A program made the position numbers and the translations under genes. This document shows positions 20,274 to 28,375 of a DNA stretch of 64,000 bases, one piece after another. Every line of letters begins with the position of its first letter. Position 1 is the stretch's first letter. Source of the DNA: DASQMT01 sp963835735 (lineage in GTDB: Bacteria > Actinomycetota > Thermoleophilia > Solirubrobacterales > Solirubrobacteraceae); contig CAWIGP010000004.1 of the NCBI GenBank assembly GCA_963835735.1, positions 116,479-180,478 on the forward strand, written 5' to 3'. The notes below the pieces were generated by a model. It had not been told where the DNA came from. It worked only from the letters and a program-made list of their open reading frames with translations, and ran no database searches.

Positions 20274-21425
20274 TCAGCGCTTACGCGCGACCCGGAGGAA
20301 CGCAGGCGCGCAGCTGGGCTCGAGCTTCGCGCTGATCCGTACGCGTCCCGGCCTTCCCGCGCGGATGATCAGCCGGACGCGTCCGCTCGCGCCGGTCCGT
20401 CCCGCCGTGAGCGGCACTTGCCCACCGTGCTGACTCGCGACCACGCGCGCGGAGCTCACAGGCAGGCCTCGCAGCGTCACGCGCACCCGGACCTTCGCCC
20501 TGCGTCCGGCGGCGATGCGCTTGTGCGAGAGCGCCAATCGACATGCCCGCGGGGGCGCGCCGGGCGTGGGTGCCGGCCGCGCCGTCGGCGCCGGACCGGA
20601 CGGCAGGATCGCCGGCGCCGCCGCGGCCGGGACTCCCGGAAGCGGGCCCGTCGGCATGGGGTCCGCGGGCCGGAGCGTGCGCTGCGCCTCTCCGGAGAGC
20701 GCCCCGGCGTCCAGCGCATGCGACCAGAGGCGGACCGCGTCCAGGTCGCCGAGGAACGAGAGGTCGCATTCGCCGGCGTAGCGGCCGAACGCGGCGCTGG
20801 CGGTTGTCGTGGCGTAGTCGATCCGCATCGGCAGTTCGAGCGGTTCGCCCACCGGGCGCCCGTCGACGTACACGCGCACGACTCGGCCGTCGAACGTGCC
20901 TGCCAGGTGATGCCATTCGCCGTTCCACACGTCGGCGGGGCGCGCGATCGCCGAGACGACGTAGCGCGACCCGTCGTACACATACATCCCGATCCCGCCG
21001 GCCGACCCGGTGTATAGACCGTAGGACCCGGCGAAGCATCCATGGCTGCCGCGTGAGACGAGGTAGCGGTAGTTGCCGGGGCTCGCCGGCGCGCGGGCGA
21101 CCACCTCGACGGTCAACGTCTCGAAGGCGAGCGCGGGTGAGTCGGGCAGGCGGGCGAACGAGCCGCCGCCGAACCGCAATGCGCCTCCTGACGCGCCGGC
21201 GACCCGCGTCGGGTCGGCGGCGTCGGGTCCATCGGTGGCGCCGAGCCGCGCGTCGAGCCCGTACTTGCCGTCGTCAAAAGCGATCTGCCCGTCGGGCTCG
21301 TCGAAGCGCCAAGCGCTGACCGGACCCGACGCGGCCGCGGACGTCGTGCCGACGCTGAGCAGTGTGATCGTGGCGAGCAGCAGCGCCGCACGCGCTGTCG
21401 AATGCGTCGGGAACAAGTTCTTCAC
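20274..21425 (-). CDS. Secreted LamG/concanavalin-like domain protein
   Basis: A 383-residue exported protein. The signal peptide is AALLLATITLLSVGTTSAAA. A LamG-type jelly roll covers residues ~35-245: VSAWRFDEPDG, ALRFGGGSFARLPDSPALAF, TLTVEVVARAP, EWHHLAGTFDGRVVRVYVDG, then DAVRLWSHALDAGALSGEAQ. A Pro/Ala-rich linker follows, and a C-terminal Ig-like, Arg-rich region begins CRLALSHKRIAAGRRAKVRV. LamG domains usually bind glycans or proteins; no catalytic residues are evident. It converges on the M23 gene (18-bp gap). Confidence 0.8.
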   Translation of the reverse strand: MKNLFPTHSTARAALLLATITLLSVGTTSAAASGPVSAWRFDEPDGQIAFDDGKYGLDARLGATDGPDAADPTRVAGASGGALRFGGGSFARLPDSPALAFETLTVEVVARAPASPGNYRYLVSRGSHGCFAGSYGLYTGSAGGIGMYVYDGSRYVVSAIARPADVWNGEWHHLAGTFDGRVVRVYVDGRPVGEPLELPMRIDYATTTASAAFGRYAGECDLSFLGDLDAVRLWSHALDAGALSGEAQRTLRPADPMPTGPLPGVPAAAAPAILPSGPAPTARPAPTPGAPPRACRLALSHKRIAAGRRAKVRVRVTLRGLPVSSARVVASQHGGQVPLTAGRTGASGRVRLIIRAGRPGRVRISAKLEPSCAPAFLRVARKR

Positions 21426-21485
21426 GTCTGACCAACGCCACCTGCTGCGCGCGCCATCCGAGAATGGACGAATGGCGCAGGAGGC

Positions 21486-21686
21486 TCAGCGCTCGGGCCG
21501 CTCGCGCTCGCGCCGGCGCCGCAACGTCGCGTGATGCTCCGTCACGCGCTGCAGCACGAGGTAGACGACCACCCCGCCGAGGATGCCGCCGACGAGGCCG
21601 GGCGCGATGTCGCCGCGTACGGCGCCGCTGATTGCGAATGCGACGCCGAAGAACGCGCCGACGATGACCATCTGGGCGCGGCTCAC
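21486..21686 (-). CDS. Small two-helix membrane protein
   Basis: A 66-residue protein with two hydrophobic segments (MVIVGAFFGVAFAISGAV and GLVGGILGGVVVYLVLQ) and a very basic tail (RRRRERERPER). It has good codon structure and a plausible start, but belongs to no family I recognise. It lies divergent to the ferritin-like pair (100 bp between starts). The positive-inside rule places the C-tail in the cytoplasm. Confidence 0.6.
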   Translation of the reverse strand: MSRAQMVIVGAFFGVAFAISGAVRGDIAPGLVGGILGGVVVYLVLQRVTEHHATLRRRRERERPER

Positions 21687-21786
21687 GGCCAGAAGGATGA
21701 CATCTCGACGAATGGACGGTTGCCCCGAGCTCCCGGATCCGGCGAGACTCAGAAAGTCTGTGTCTCGCGCAGGGGGTAAGGAAGCC

Positions 21787-22413
21787 TTGCATCACCACCG
21801 TCACACCCGGGCCCTCGACCGGGACACCAGCATCGAAGTCACCCGTGGAGGCGCGCTGCGCACCGCGGCGCTCGCCGCGGGCGGGGCGCTCGCCGCGGTG
21901 ACGGCGGTCGGCGCCGCCGATCGCCTCGCCGCTGCGCCGTCGCCCGAGCAGGACGTGGAGGTGCTGAACCTGTTGCTGCTCGTCGAGTACGTCGAGGTCG
22001 CGTTCTACGAGGCCGCGATCGAGCGCGCCGGGCTCACCGGCGAGCTCGAGGAGTACGCACGCGCGGTCGTCGCGCACGAGCGCGAGCATCTCGAGTACCT
22101 CCAGGGCGCCCTCGGCGACAAGGCCGATCCGGAGCCCGAGTACGACCTCGAGGCGGTGACGAGCGATGCCGACGCGTTCGCCCGCGCCGCGGCGAAGCTC
22201 GAGGACATCGCCGTCGGCGCGTACAACGGCCAGGCGCCGAACGTCACCCCCGGCGCATTCCTCGCCGCTGCGCGGATCGTGTCGGTGGAGGCGCGTCACG
22301 CGGCATGGATCCGCAGCATCCGCGACGTCGATCCGGCCCCGGACGCCGTCGATGTGCCATACAGCGAGGCGAAGGTACGGCGCCAGCTGCAGACGGTGGG
22401 GCTGGCGTCATGA
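21787..22413 (+). CDS. Ferritin-like domain protein, first of a coupled pair
   Basis: A 208-residue protein with a four-helix ferritin-like bundle. The TTG at 21787 is favoured because GGTAAGGAAG lies just upstream. The N-terminus has a hydrophobic, possibly Tat-like leader (TRGGALRTAALAAGGALAAV). The bundle has LLLLVEYVEVAFYEAAIERA, VVAHEREHLEYLQGALG, FARAAAKLEDIAVGAYNGQA and IVSVEARHAAWIRSI. Glu (VEYVEVAFYE) and E/H (HEREH) residues could bind metal. This matches the Ferritin_2 type of exported protein known from soil actinobacteria, whose function is unknown. The stop overlaps the next start by 4 nt (ATGA). Confidence 0.82.
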   Translation: MHHHRHTRALDRDTSIEVTRGGALRTAALAAGGALAAVTAVGAADRLAAAPSPEQDVEVLNLLLLVEYVEVAFYEAAIERAGLTGELEEYARAVVAHEREHLEYLQGALGDKADPEPEYDLEAVTSDADAFARAAAKLEDIAVGAYNGQAPNVTPGAFLAAARIVSVEARHAAWIRSIRDVDPAPDAVDVPYSEAKVRRQLQTVGLAS

Positions 22414-23081
22414 GCCTGCTCGACCGCCTGGATCTGCTCGACGTCGACGGCGCGCTCGCCGAGGCGCACGACGGGCTCACGCGCGCCGGCTTCATCGTCG
22501 CCGCCGGCGCTGCGGCGATCGGTGTCGTGGCGGCGACAGCCGACGAGGCCGCGGCCGCGATCCCGGCGTCCGACCAGGACGTGCTCAACTACGCGCTCGT
22601 CCTGGAGTACCTGCAGGCCGCGTTCTACACGGAGGCCGAGCGCGCGAAGGCGCTGAGCGGACGGCCCGCGCAGGCCGCGAAGAAGGTCGGAGCCGTCGAG
22701 CGCGCCCACGTCAAGGCGTTCCAAGACCTGCTCGGCAACAAGGCGGTCGGCGAGCCGCACTTCGACTTCCAAGGGGTGACCGAGAGCAACGGCGCGTTCC
22801 TGAAGACGGCGGTCGCGTTCGAAGACCTCGCGGTCGCGGCGTACAAGGGCCAGGCGCGGCGCCTGCGTTCCACGGCGGTGCTGACGTCCGCGCTCGGAAT
22901 CCACACCGTCGAAGCCCGCCACGCCGCCTGGATGCGCTACCTCAACGGCAACACGCCGGCGGCCGCGGCGTTCGACCTGCCGCGCAATCGCAAGCAGATC
23001 AACGCGATCGTCGCGTCGACGCACTTCATCAGCACCGCGCCGCGGAGCACGAGCGAGCGCGAGCCGCGCTTCACCGGGTGA
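22410..23081 (+). CDS. Ferritin-like domain protein, second of the pair
   Basis: A 223-residue paralogue of the preceding gene. It has a similar leader (TRAGFIVAAGAAAIGVVAAT) and bundle: ALVLEYLQAAFYTEAERAKA, VGAVERAHVKAFQDLLGNKA, FLKTAVAFEDLAVAAYKGQA and GIHTVEARHAAWMRYLNG. The putative metal residues E (LEYLQAAFYTE), E/H (VERAH) and E/H (VEARH) line up with the first copy. ATGA overlap with the upstream gene implies equimolar synthesis and perhaps a heteromer. Product localisation outside the cytoplasm is inferred from the leader. Confidence 0.82.
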   Translation: MSLLDRLDLLDVDGALAEAHDGLTRAGFIVAAGAAAIGVVAATADEAAAAIPASDQDVLNYALVLEYLQAAFYTEAERAKALSGRPAQAAKKVGAVERAHVKAFQDLLGNKAVGEPHFDFQGVTESNGAFLKTAVAFEDLAVAAYKGQARRLRSTAVLTSALGIHTVEARHAAWMRYLNGNTPAAAAFDLPRNRKQINAIVASTHFISTAPRSTSEREPRFTG

Positions 23082-23124
23082 CGCCCATCGCCCGCAGACG
23101 AGAGGGAGAGACGCAAGGACGCAA

Positions 23125-23958
23125 ATGCGACGGATCGACGCGATCGCCGCCAGGCTGCCCCACTTGGGGCGGATGCGCGCGATCGCTCTCGGCGTGACGG
23201 CCGGAGCGGCCGCGGGAGCGGTGTTGATCGCCGGCGCCCGGTCCGCCGAAAGGGCAGCGCCGCCACCACCACCACCACGCCACGCGCTGGCCCACCCGGT
23301 TGCGCCGGCGGTCTCGATCCCGCCGCCCAGGCGACTCGCAGACGGGCCGGACGTGACCCGCTGGGCGCACGCGCGCCACGCGCTCGTCGCCCGAGCGCGC
23401 CCGGCGCGCCGAGCGCGCGTGGTCGGGCGCGTGCGGCGGCTGACACCCGAGGGGACGGCCACGGCGCTGCCGGTGACCGGGCGCCGCAGCGGCCGCGGCG
23501 GCGGGCTGTGGTTGCGCATCACGCTTCCGGTGCTGCCTCGCGGCACGAGCGGCTGGGTGCCACGGCGCGCGCTCGGCGGGTACGAGATCAACCGCCATCG
23601 CCTGATCGTCGACCTGAACCGACGGCGGCTGACGCTGCGGGAGCGCGGCCGCGTGGTGCTGCGCGCGCCGGTCGGCATCGGGCAGGAGCGCTGGCCCACC
23701 CCGCGCGGAAGGTTCCTCGTGCGCAACCGGCTGCAGCACTATGTCAACGCGGCCTACGGGCCGGTCGCGTTCGGGACCAGCGCGCGCTCGCCCACGCTCA
23801 CGGATTGGCCGGCCGGCGGTTTCATCGGCATCCACGGGACGAACCGGCCGGGCCTGATCCCCGGTCGCGTATCGCACGGTTGCGTCCGGCTCCGCAACCC
23901 TGACATGCTGCGCCTTGCCCGGCTGATGCCGGTCGGCACGCCGGTGGAGATCAGATGA
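23125..23958 (+). CDS. L,D-transpeptidase (YkuD family)
   Basis: A cell-wall cross-linking enzyme that forms 3-3 peptide links or attaches proteins. It has 277 residues with an N-terminal membrane anchor (IALGVTAGAAAGAVLIAG) and a Pro-rich linker (PPPPPP), then an SH3-like segment, RITLPVLPRGTSGWVPRRAL. The YkuD domain is residues ~155-277, with the catalytic set H237 (GIHGTN) and S250-H251-G252-C253 followed by VRL; Cys253 is the nucleophile. The stop overlaps the next gene's ATG (23955-23958). Confidence 0.92.
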   Translation: MRRIDAIAARLPHLGRMRAIALGVTAGAAAGAVLIAGARSAERAAPPPPPPRHALAHPVAPAVSIPPPRRLADGPDVTRWAHARHALVARARPARRARVVGRVRRLTPEGTATALPVTGRRSGRGGGLWLRITLPVLPRGTSGWVPRRALGGYEINRHRLIVDLNRRRLTLRERGRVVLRAPVGIGQERWPTPRGRFLVRNRLQHYVNAAYGPVAFGTSARSPTLTDWPAGGFIGIHGTNRPGLIPGRVSHGCVRLRNPDMLRLARLMPVGTPVEIR

Positions 23959-25514
23959 ACCTTCGAGTCGTGCCCGCGCTGGTATGTGCCGCGCTCGCTC
24001 TTGCGGCGGGTCCGGCTGCGCTCGCGGCGGACGACGCGCAGCGCCCGCCGAAGGAGCTATGGGACGAGTTCCCGCTGGAGCCGTCGGCGACGCCGGCCCA
24101 GGCGGCGCCGCAGGCGACGCGATCGCCGGTCGCGACGCGCGTGCAGGAGGAGAGCGACGGGATGGCGCCGGGCGCGTTGATCGCACTGCTCGCAGCCGCC
24201 GCCGTCGTCGGCGGCGTGGCGGGGCGCACCGCGACCCGCCTCATCCGCCGCCACGCTGGCACCGTGGACGCCGCGGACGTGCACAACGGGCAGCCGCGCG
24301 AGCCCGCGCCGCACCCCCAGGATGACGCGGGCGCGAACGGACGCGAGCGCCCCACCGGGCGGAGTCCGGACCGCATGGCGCGGCCGCACGCCGCGCGCGA
24401 GCAAGGTACCGAGGCGATCGCGCCAGGCCCGAACGACGGAGCCGCGCGTCCGCACGCCGCGCAGGCACACAGCACTGAACCGACCGCGCCCACCCCAAAC
24501 GACAGAGCGGCGCGACCGCACGCCGCGCAGGCACACAGCACCGAAGCGAGCCAACCCAGCCCGCACGACAGAGCGGCGCGACCGCACGCAGCGCAGGCAC
24601 ACAGCACCGAAGCGAGCGAGCCCAGCCCGAACGACACAGCGGCGCGACCGCACGCCGCGCAGGCCCACAGCACCGAGGCGAGCGAGCCGAGCCTGAACGA
24701 GAACTCAGCGGGCCCGCCTGCCGACGACGGGCAAGCTGCCGCAGCGGGCGAAGCCGCCGCCGAGCCGGCGCCGCAGGAGACCACCGCGCGCCGCCGCGCC
24801 GCGAACGGGCAGCGCGCGAAGGAGAGCGGAGGCGCCGGCGAGCCCACCCGGACGAGCGCCACGCGGCCCAGGCGCGACGCGAAGGGGCGATTCGTCAAGG
24901 CGGACCGGCCGACCCCGAACGGCACGCCGCCGCGACAGGCGGAGCCGAGCGCGTCGGCGGACGAGCCGGTCCCGAACGGCACGCCGCCGCGACAGGCGGA
25001 GCCGAGCGCCTCGGCCGACGAGCCGGTCCCGACCGGCACGCCGCCGCGGCAAGCGGAGCCGATCGCCTCGGGCGACGAGCCGACCCAGAACGGCACGCCG
25101 GCAGCGCCGGGCGTGTCACCCGACGCGCAGGCGGGCGTGCCCACGCGGATCTCCGGCAAGCCCGCCGCGGCGCCCGAACCCGCGGCGCCGCCGCCGGCAC
25201 GCCCCGCCTGGCCGGCGGCCGAGCCGACCGAGCTCGAGACGTGCAAGATCAAGCTGCACAACCGCTCGATCAAGGCGCACTTCTACGCCGTCGAGTTCGA
25301 GGGCGGGCCGGTGCTCGCGCGCTCGCCCTACTTCAAGATCCGGCGCGCGGAGGGCGACGCGGCGCTCGGCGCGCCGGAAGCGCTGCACGCGCTCGTCGAC
25401 GAGCTCGCAGCCGCAGGCTGGCGCCAGACCGGCGCGGGCCGCGCGCCGTGGGACCTGCGCTTCGAGCGCGGCGCCCGGGCGCGGCAGCCGGCCCTGCCGC
25501 GACGCCGCTCCTGA
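23955..25514 (+). CDS. Exported repeat-rich Ala/Pro protein with conserved C-terminal domain
   Basis: A 519-residue protein translationally coupled to the L,D-transpeptidase. It has a signal peptide (VCAALALAAGPAALAAD), one membrane segment at residues ~76-93 (GALIALLAAAAVVGGVAG) and a long disordered region. That region holds five 22-residue repeats (residues 141-250, ARPHAAQAHSTEASEPSPND type), then about four 19-residue repeats (GTPPRQAEPSASADEPVPN). A folded C-terminal domain closes the protein (ETCKIKLHNRSIKAHFYAVE, EALHALVDELAAAGWRQTG, RAPWDLRFER). The tail looks like a small alpha/beta module found in other actinobacterial proteins; I cannot name it. It may span the wall near the site of cross-linking. 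Confidence 0.75.
   Translation: MNLRVVPALVCAALALAAGPAALAADDAQRPPKELWDEFPLEPSATPAQAAPQATRSPVATRVQEESDGMAPGALIALLAAAAVVGGVAGRTATRLIRRHAGTVDAADVHNGQPREPAPHPQDDAGANGRERPTGRSPDRMARPHAAREQGTEAIAPGPNDGAARPHAAQAHSTEPTAPTPNDRAARPHAAQAHSTEASQPSPHDRAARPHAAQAHSTEASEPSPNDTAARPHAAQAHSTEASEPSLNENSAGPPADDGQAAAAGEAAAEPAPQETTARRRAANGQRAKESGGAGEPTRTSATRPRRDAKGRFVKADRPTPNGTPPRQAEPSASADEPVPNGTPPRQAEPSASADEPVPTGTPPRQAEPIASGDEPTQNGTPAAPGVSPDAQAGVPTRISGKPAAAPEPAAPPPARPAWPAAEPTELETCKIKLHNRSIKAHFYAVEFEGGPVLARSPYFKIRRAEGDAALGAPEALHALVDELAAAGWRQTGAGRAPWDLRFERGARARQPALPRRRS
24375..24704 (+). repeat. Five tandem 66-bp coding repeats
   Basis: Five units of 66 bp (22 codons) encode ARPHAAQAHSTE followed by a variable Pro/Ser/Asp stretch. 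Units 2-5 are nearly identical at the DNA level (CGCACGCCGCGCAGGCACAC), while unit 1 is diverged. Such arrays change copy number easily. Confidence 0.9.
24921..25110 (+). repeat. Tandem 57-bp coding repeats
   Basis: Units begin at 24921, 24978, 25035 and 25092 with GGCACGCCGCCGCGACAGGC or a close variant, and code for GTPPRQAEPSASADEPVPN. The last unit is partial and diverged. Confidence 0.9.
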
Positions 25515-25515
25515 G

Positions 25516-27117
25516 CTATTCCCACTCGATCGTGCCGGGCGGCTTGGACGTGATGTCCAGCACCACCCGGTTGACCTCGCGGATCTCGCCGATCATGCGC
25601 GAGGCGATCTGCTCGAGCAGGTCGTACGGCAGCCGCGCCCAGTCGGCCGTCATCGCGTCGTCGGACGTGACCGCGCGGATCGCGACCACGTAGCCGTAGG
25701 TGCGCTCGTCGCCCTGGACCCCGACCGTGCGCACGTCGGGGAGCACGCAGAACGACTGCCAGAGCTCGCGGTAGAGGCCCGCCTTGCGGATCTCGTCCTG
25801 CAGGATGAAGTCGGCGTTGCGCAGCGTGTCGAGGCGCTCCTTGGTCGCCTCGCCGCCGACGATGCGGATCGCCAGGCCGGGGCCCGGGAACGGCTGGCGC
25901 CAGACCAGCCGCTCGGGCAGCCCGAGCTCGGCACCGACCGCGCGGACCTCGTCCTTGAACAGCGCGCGCAGCGGCTCGACCAGCTCGAACCGCAGGTCGT
26001 CCGGCAGGCCGCCGACGTTGTGGTGCGACTTGATCGTCGCCGCGCCCGTGCCGCCGCCGGACTCGATGACGTCGGAGTAGAGCGTCCCCTGGACGAGGAA
26101 CGAGGCGTCGCCGAGCTTGCCGGCCTCCTCCTCGAAGACGCGGATGAACTCGGCCCCGATCGCCTTGCGCTTGGCCTCCGGATCGCTCAGGCCCTTGAGC
26201 CGCGCGAGGAAGCGGTCCTCGGCGTCGACGGCGACGAGTGGCACCTTGAAGTGGTCGCGGAACGCGGAGATGACCTGCTCGCCCTCGTTCTTGCGCATCA
26301 GGCCGTGGTCGACGAACACGCACGTCAGCTGGTCGCCGACGGCGCGGTGTACGAGCAGCGCCGCGACCGAGGAGTCCACGCCGCCCGACAGGCCGCAGAT
26401 CACCCGGCCGCCGCCGACCTGCGTGCGGATCGCCGCGACCTGCTCCTCGATGATCGACGCCGCGCTCCAACTGCGCTCGCAGCCGGCGATGTTCGACAGG
26501 AACGTGGTGAGAACGTGCTGGCCGTACGGCGTGTGCACGACCTCCGGGTGGAACTGGATCCCGTACAGCCCGAGCTCGACGTTCTCGACCGCCGCCACCG
26601 GCGACTCCGTCGACGAGGCCAGCGCCGTGAAGCCGGGCGGCGCCTCGAACACCGTGTCGCGGTGCGACATCCAGCACGACTGCTCCGCCGGCGTGCCCGC
26701 GAGCAGCCTGCCCGGCTCGGACACGGTCAGCTGCGAGCGGCCGAACTCGCCGACCTCGGCGCCCTCGACGCGCCCGCCGGCGGTGAGCACTAGCGCCTGC
26801 ATGCCGTAGCAGATCCCCAGCACCGGGATCCCGAGCTCGAGCAGCGCCGGGTCGAGCTTCGGCGCGCCCGGCGCGTACACCGACGCCGGCCCGCCCGACA
26901 GGATCAGCCCCTTCGGGCGCCGCCGCCGCACCTCCTCGACGCCGACATGGTGCGGCAGCAGCTCGGAGAACACGCCGAGCTCGCGCACCCGCCGGGCGAT
27001 CAGCTGCGAGTACTGGCCGCCGTAGTCCAGTACGACGATCTCGTCCGCGGCGAGCTCGCGCTCGAGCGCGAGCTCCTCGACCGGCTGGTCGGCGACGGTC
27101 GTGCCGCGGACGTCCAC
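25516..27117 (-). CDS. guaA: GMP synthase (glutamine-hydrolysing)
   Basis: Amidates XMP to GMP using glutamine and ATP. The class I glutaminase half has VVLDYGGQYSQLIARRVREL, GICYGMQAL (nucleophile Cys) and GIQFHPEVVHTPYG. The ATP-pyrophosphatase half has ICGLSGGVDSSVAALLVHRA, and the dimerisation domain has PFPGPGLAIRIVGG and ends in KPPGTIEWE. The GTG at 27117 gives 533 aa, slightly long for the family; no nearby ATG offers an alternative, and a clear ribosome site is lacking. It lies 5 nt downstream of guaB3, so the two final guanine steps are one operon. It converges tightly with the repeat-protein gene. Confidence 0.96.
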   Translation of the reverse strand: MDVRGTTVADQPVEELALERELAADEIVVLDYGGQYSQLIARRVRELGVFSELLPHHVGVEEVRRRRPKGLILSGGPASVYAPGAPKLDPALLELGIPVLGICYGMQALVLTAGGRVEGAEVGEFGRSQLTVSEPGRLLAGTPAEQSCWMSHRDTVFEAPPGFTALASSTESPVAAVENVELGLYGIQFHPEVVHTPYGQHVLTTFLSNIAGCERSWSAASIIEEQVAAIRTQVGGGRVICGLSGGVDSSVAALLVHRAVGDQLTCVFVDHGLMRKNEGEQVISAFRDHFKVPLVAVDAEDRFLARLKGLSDPEAKRKAIGAEFIRVFEEEAGKLGDASFLVQGTLYSDVIESGGGTGAATIKSHHNVGGLPDDLRFELVEPLRALFKDEVRAVGAELGLPERLVWRQPFPGPGLAIRIVGGEATKERLDTLRNADFILQDEIRKAGLYRELWQSFCVLPDVRTVGVQGDERTYGYVVAIRAVTSDDAMTADWARLPYDLLEQIASRMIGEIREVNRVVLDITSKPPGTIEWE

Positions 27118-27122
27118 GGCGA

Positions 27123-28316
27123 CTACTCGGTCGCCGCCAGGGCCATCGCCCCGCCGCGCGCGCCCATCCCGACCGCCTGGTCGCGCTGGAGCTGCTTGCC
27201 CTCGCTCTGCAGCGCGGGCGCGACCATCAGCTCGGCGCGGTTGAACTCGGCGATGTCGCGATAGCCGCAGGTGGCCATCGATGTCCGCAGCGCGCCCATC
27301 AGGTTGAACGTGCCGTCGTTCTCGCGCGCCGGCCCGGTGATGATCTCCTCGAGCGTGCCGTTCTGCGCGGTGCGCACGCGCGCGCCGCGCGGGAGCGTCG
27401 GGTGGAACGTCGCCATGCCCCAGTGGAACCCGTGCCCGGGCGCCTCGAACGCGCGCGCGAGCGGGGAGCCGATCATCACGGCGTCCGCGCCGCAGGCGAT
27501 CGCCTTCGCGACGTCGCCGCCGTTGCGCATCCCGCCGTCGGCGATCACCTTCGTGTACTCGCCAGTCTCCAGCATGTGCTGGGAGCGGGCCGCCGCCACG
27601 TCGGCGATCGCGGTCGCCTGCGGGACGCCGATGCCGAGCACTCCGCGCGTCGTGCACGCCGCGCCTGGGCCGACGCCGACGAGCACGGCCGCCGCGCCGG
27701 TGCGCATCAGGTGCAGCCCCGTGTGGTAGCTGGCACAGCCGCCGAGCACAACCGGGATCGGCAGCTCGCCCACGAACTCCTTGAGGTTGAGCACGTGCCC
27801 CTGCGTGGAGACGTGCTCGGCCGAGATCACCGTGCCCTGGATCACGAGGATGTCGAGGCCGGCGTCCAGCACCAGCTCGTAGTAGCGCTCGACCCGCTGC
27901 GGCGTGAGCGAGGCGGCGGTGACGACGCCGTGCGCCTTGATCTCCTGGATCCGCTGCGCGATCAGCTCCTCGCGGATCGGCTCGCGGTAGATGTCCTGCA
28001 TCTCGCGCGTCGCCTCATCGCGATCGAGCCCGGCGATGCGCTCCAGCTGCGCGTCGGCGTCCTCGTAGCGCGTCCAGATCCCCTCGAGGTTCAGGACCGC
28101 GAGGCCGCCCAGCTTGCCGACCGCGCCGGCGGTGTCCGGCGACACCACGCCGTCCATCGCCGAAGCCAGCAAGGGCAGCTCGAACCGGTACGGACCCAAT
28201 GTCCACGAGATGTCCACATCGTCCGGGTCGCGCGTGCGCCGCGAGGGCACGATCGCGACGTCGTCGAACCCGTAGGCGCGGCGCGCCTTCTTGCCTCGGC
28301 CGATCTCTACTTCCAT
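27123..28316 (-). CDS. guaB3: IMP dehydrogenase-family protein, GuaB3 type
   Basis: A TIM-barrel enzyme of the IMP dehydrogenase/GMP reductase family with no CBS domains (397 aa). The start MEVEIGRGKKARRAYGFDDV and the loop GPGAACTTRGVLGIGVPQAT, which includes the active-site Cys, match the actinobacterial GuaB3 group. IADGGMRNGGDVAKAIACGA is the phosphate-binding region. It may act as a GMP reductase-like or IMP dehydrogenase-like enzyme; the activity of this group is not uniformly established. It precedes guaA in an operon. Confidence 0.9.
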   Translation of the reverse strand: MEVEIGRGKKARRAYGFDDVAIVPSRRTRDPDDVDISWTLGPYRFELPLLASAMDGVVSPDTAGAVGKLGGLAVLNLEGIWTRYEDADAQLERIAGLDRDEATREMQDIYREPIREELIAQRIQEIKAHGVVTAASLTPQRVERYYELVLDAGLDILVIQGTVISAEHVSTQGHVLNLKEFVGELPIPVVLGGCASYHTGLHLMRTGAAAVLVGVGPGAACTTRGVLGIGVPQATAIADVAAARSQHMLETGEYTKVIADGGMRNGGDVAKAIACGADAVMIGSPLARAFEAPGHGFHWGMATFHPTLPRGARVRTAQNGTLEEIITGPARENDGTFNLMGALRTSMATCGYRDIAEFNRAELMVAPALQSEGKQLQRDQAVGMGARGGAMALAATE

Positions 28317-28375
28317 GGCGGAATCCTAGGTGTCGTGGCGGACGTTCGAAGGCCCAACCACGCTACCAGCGGTCT

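Noticed and set aside
24375..25110. Possible CRISPR-like array
   Set aside because: The repeats are adjacent 66-bp and 57-bp units that keep a reading frame and encode protein repeats; there are no spacers.
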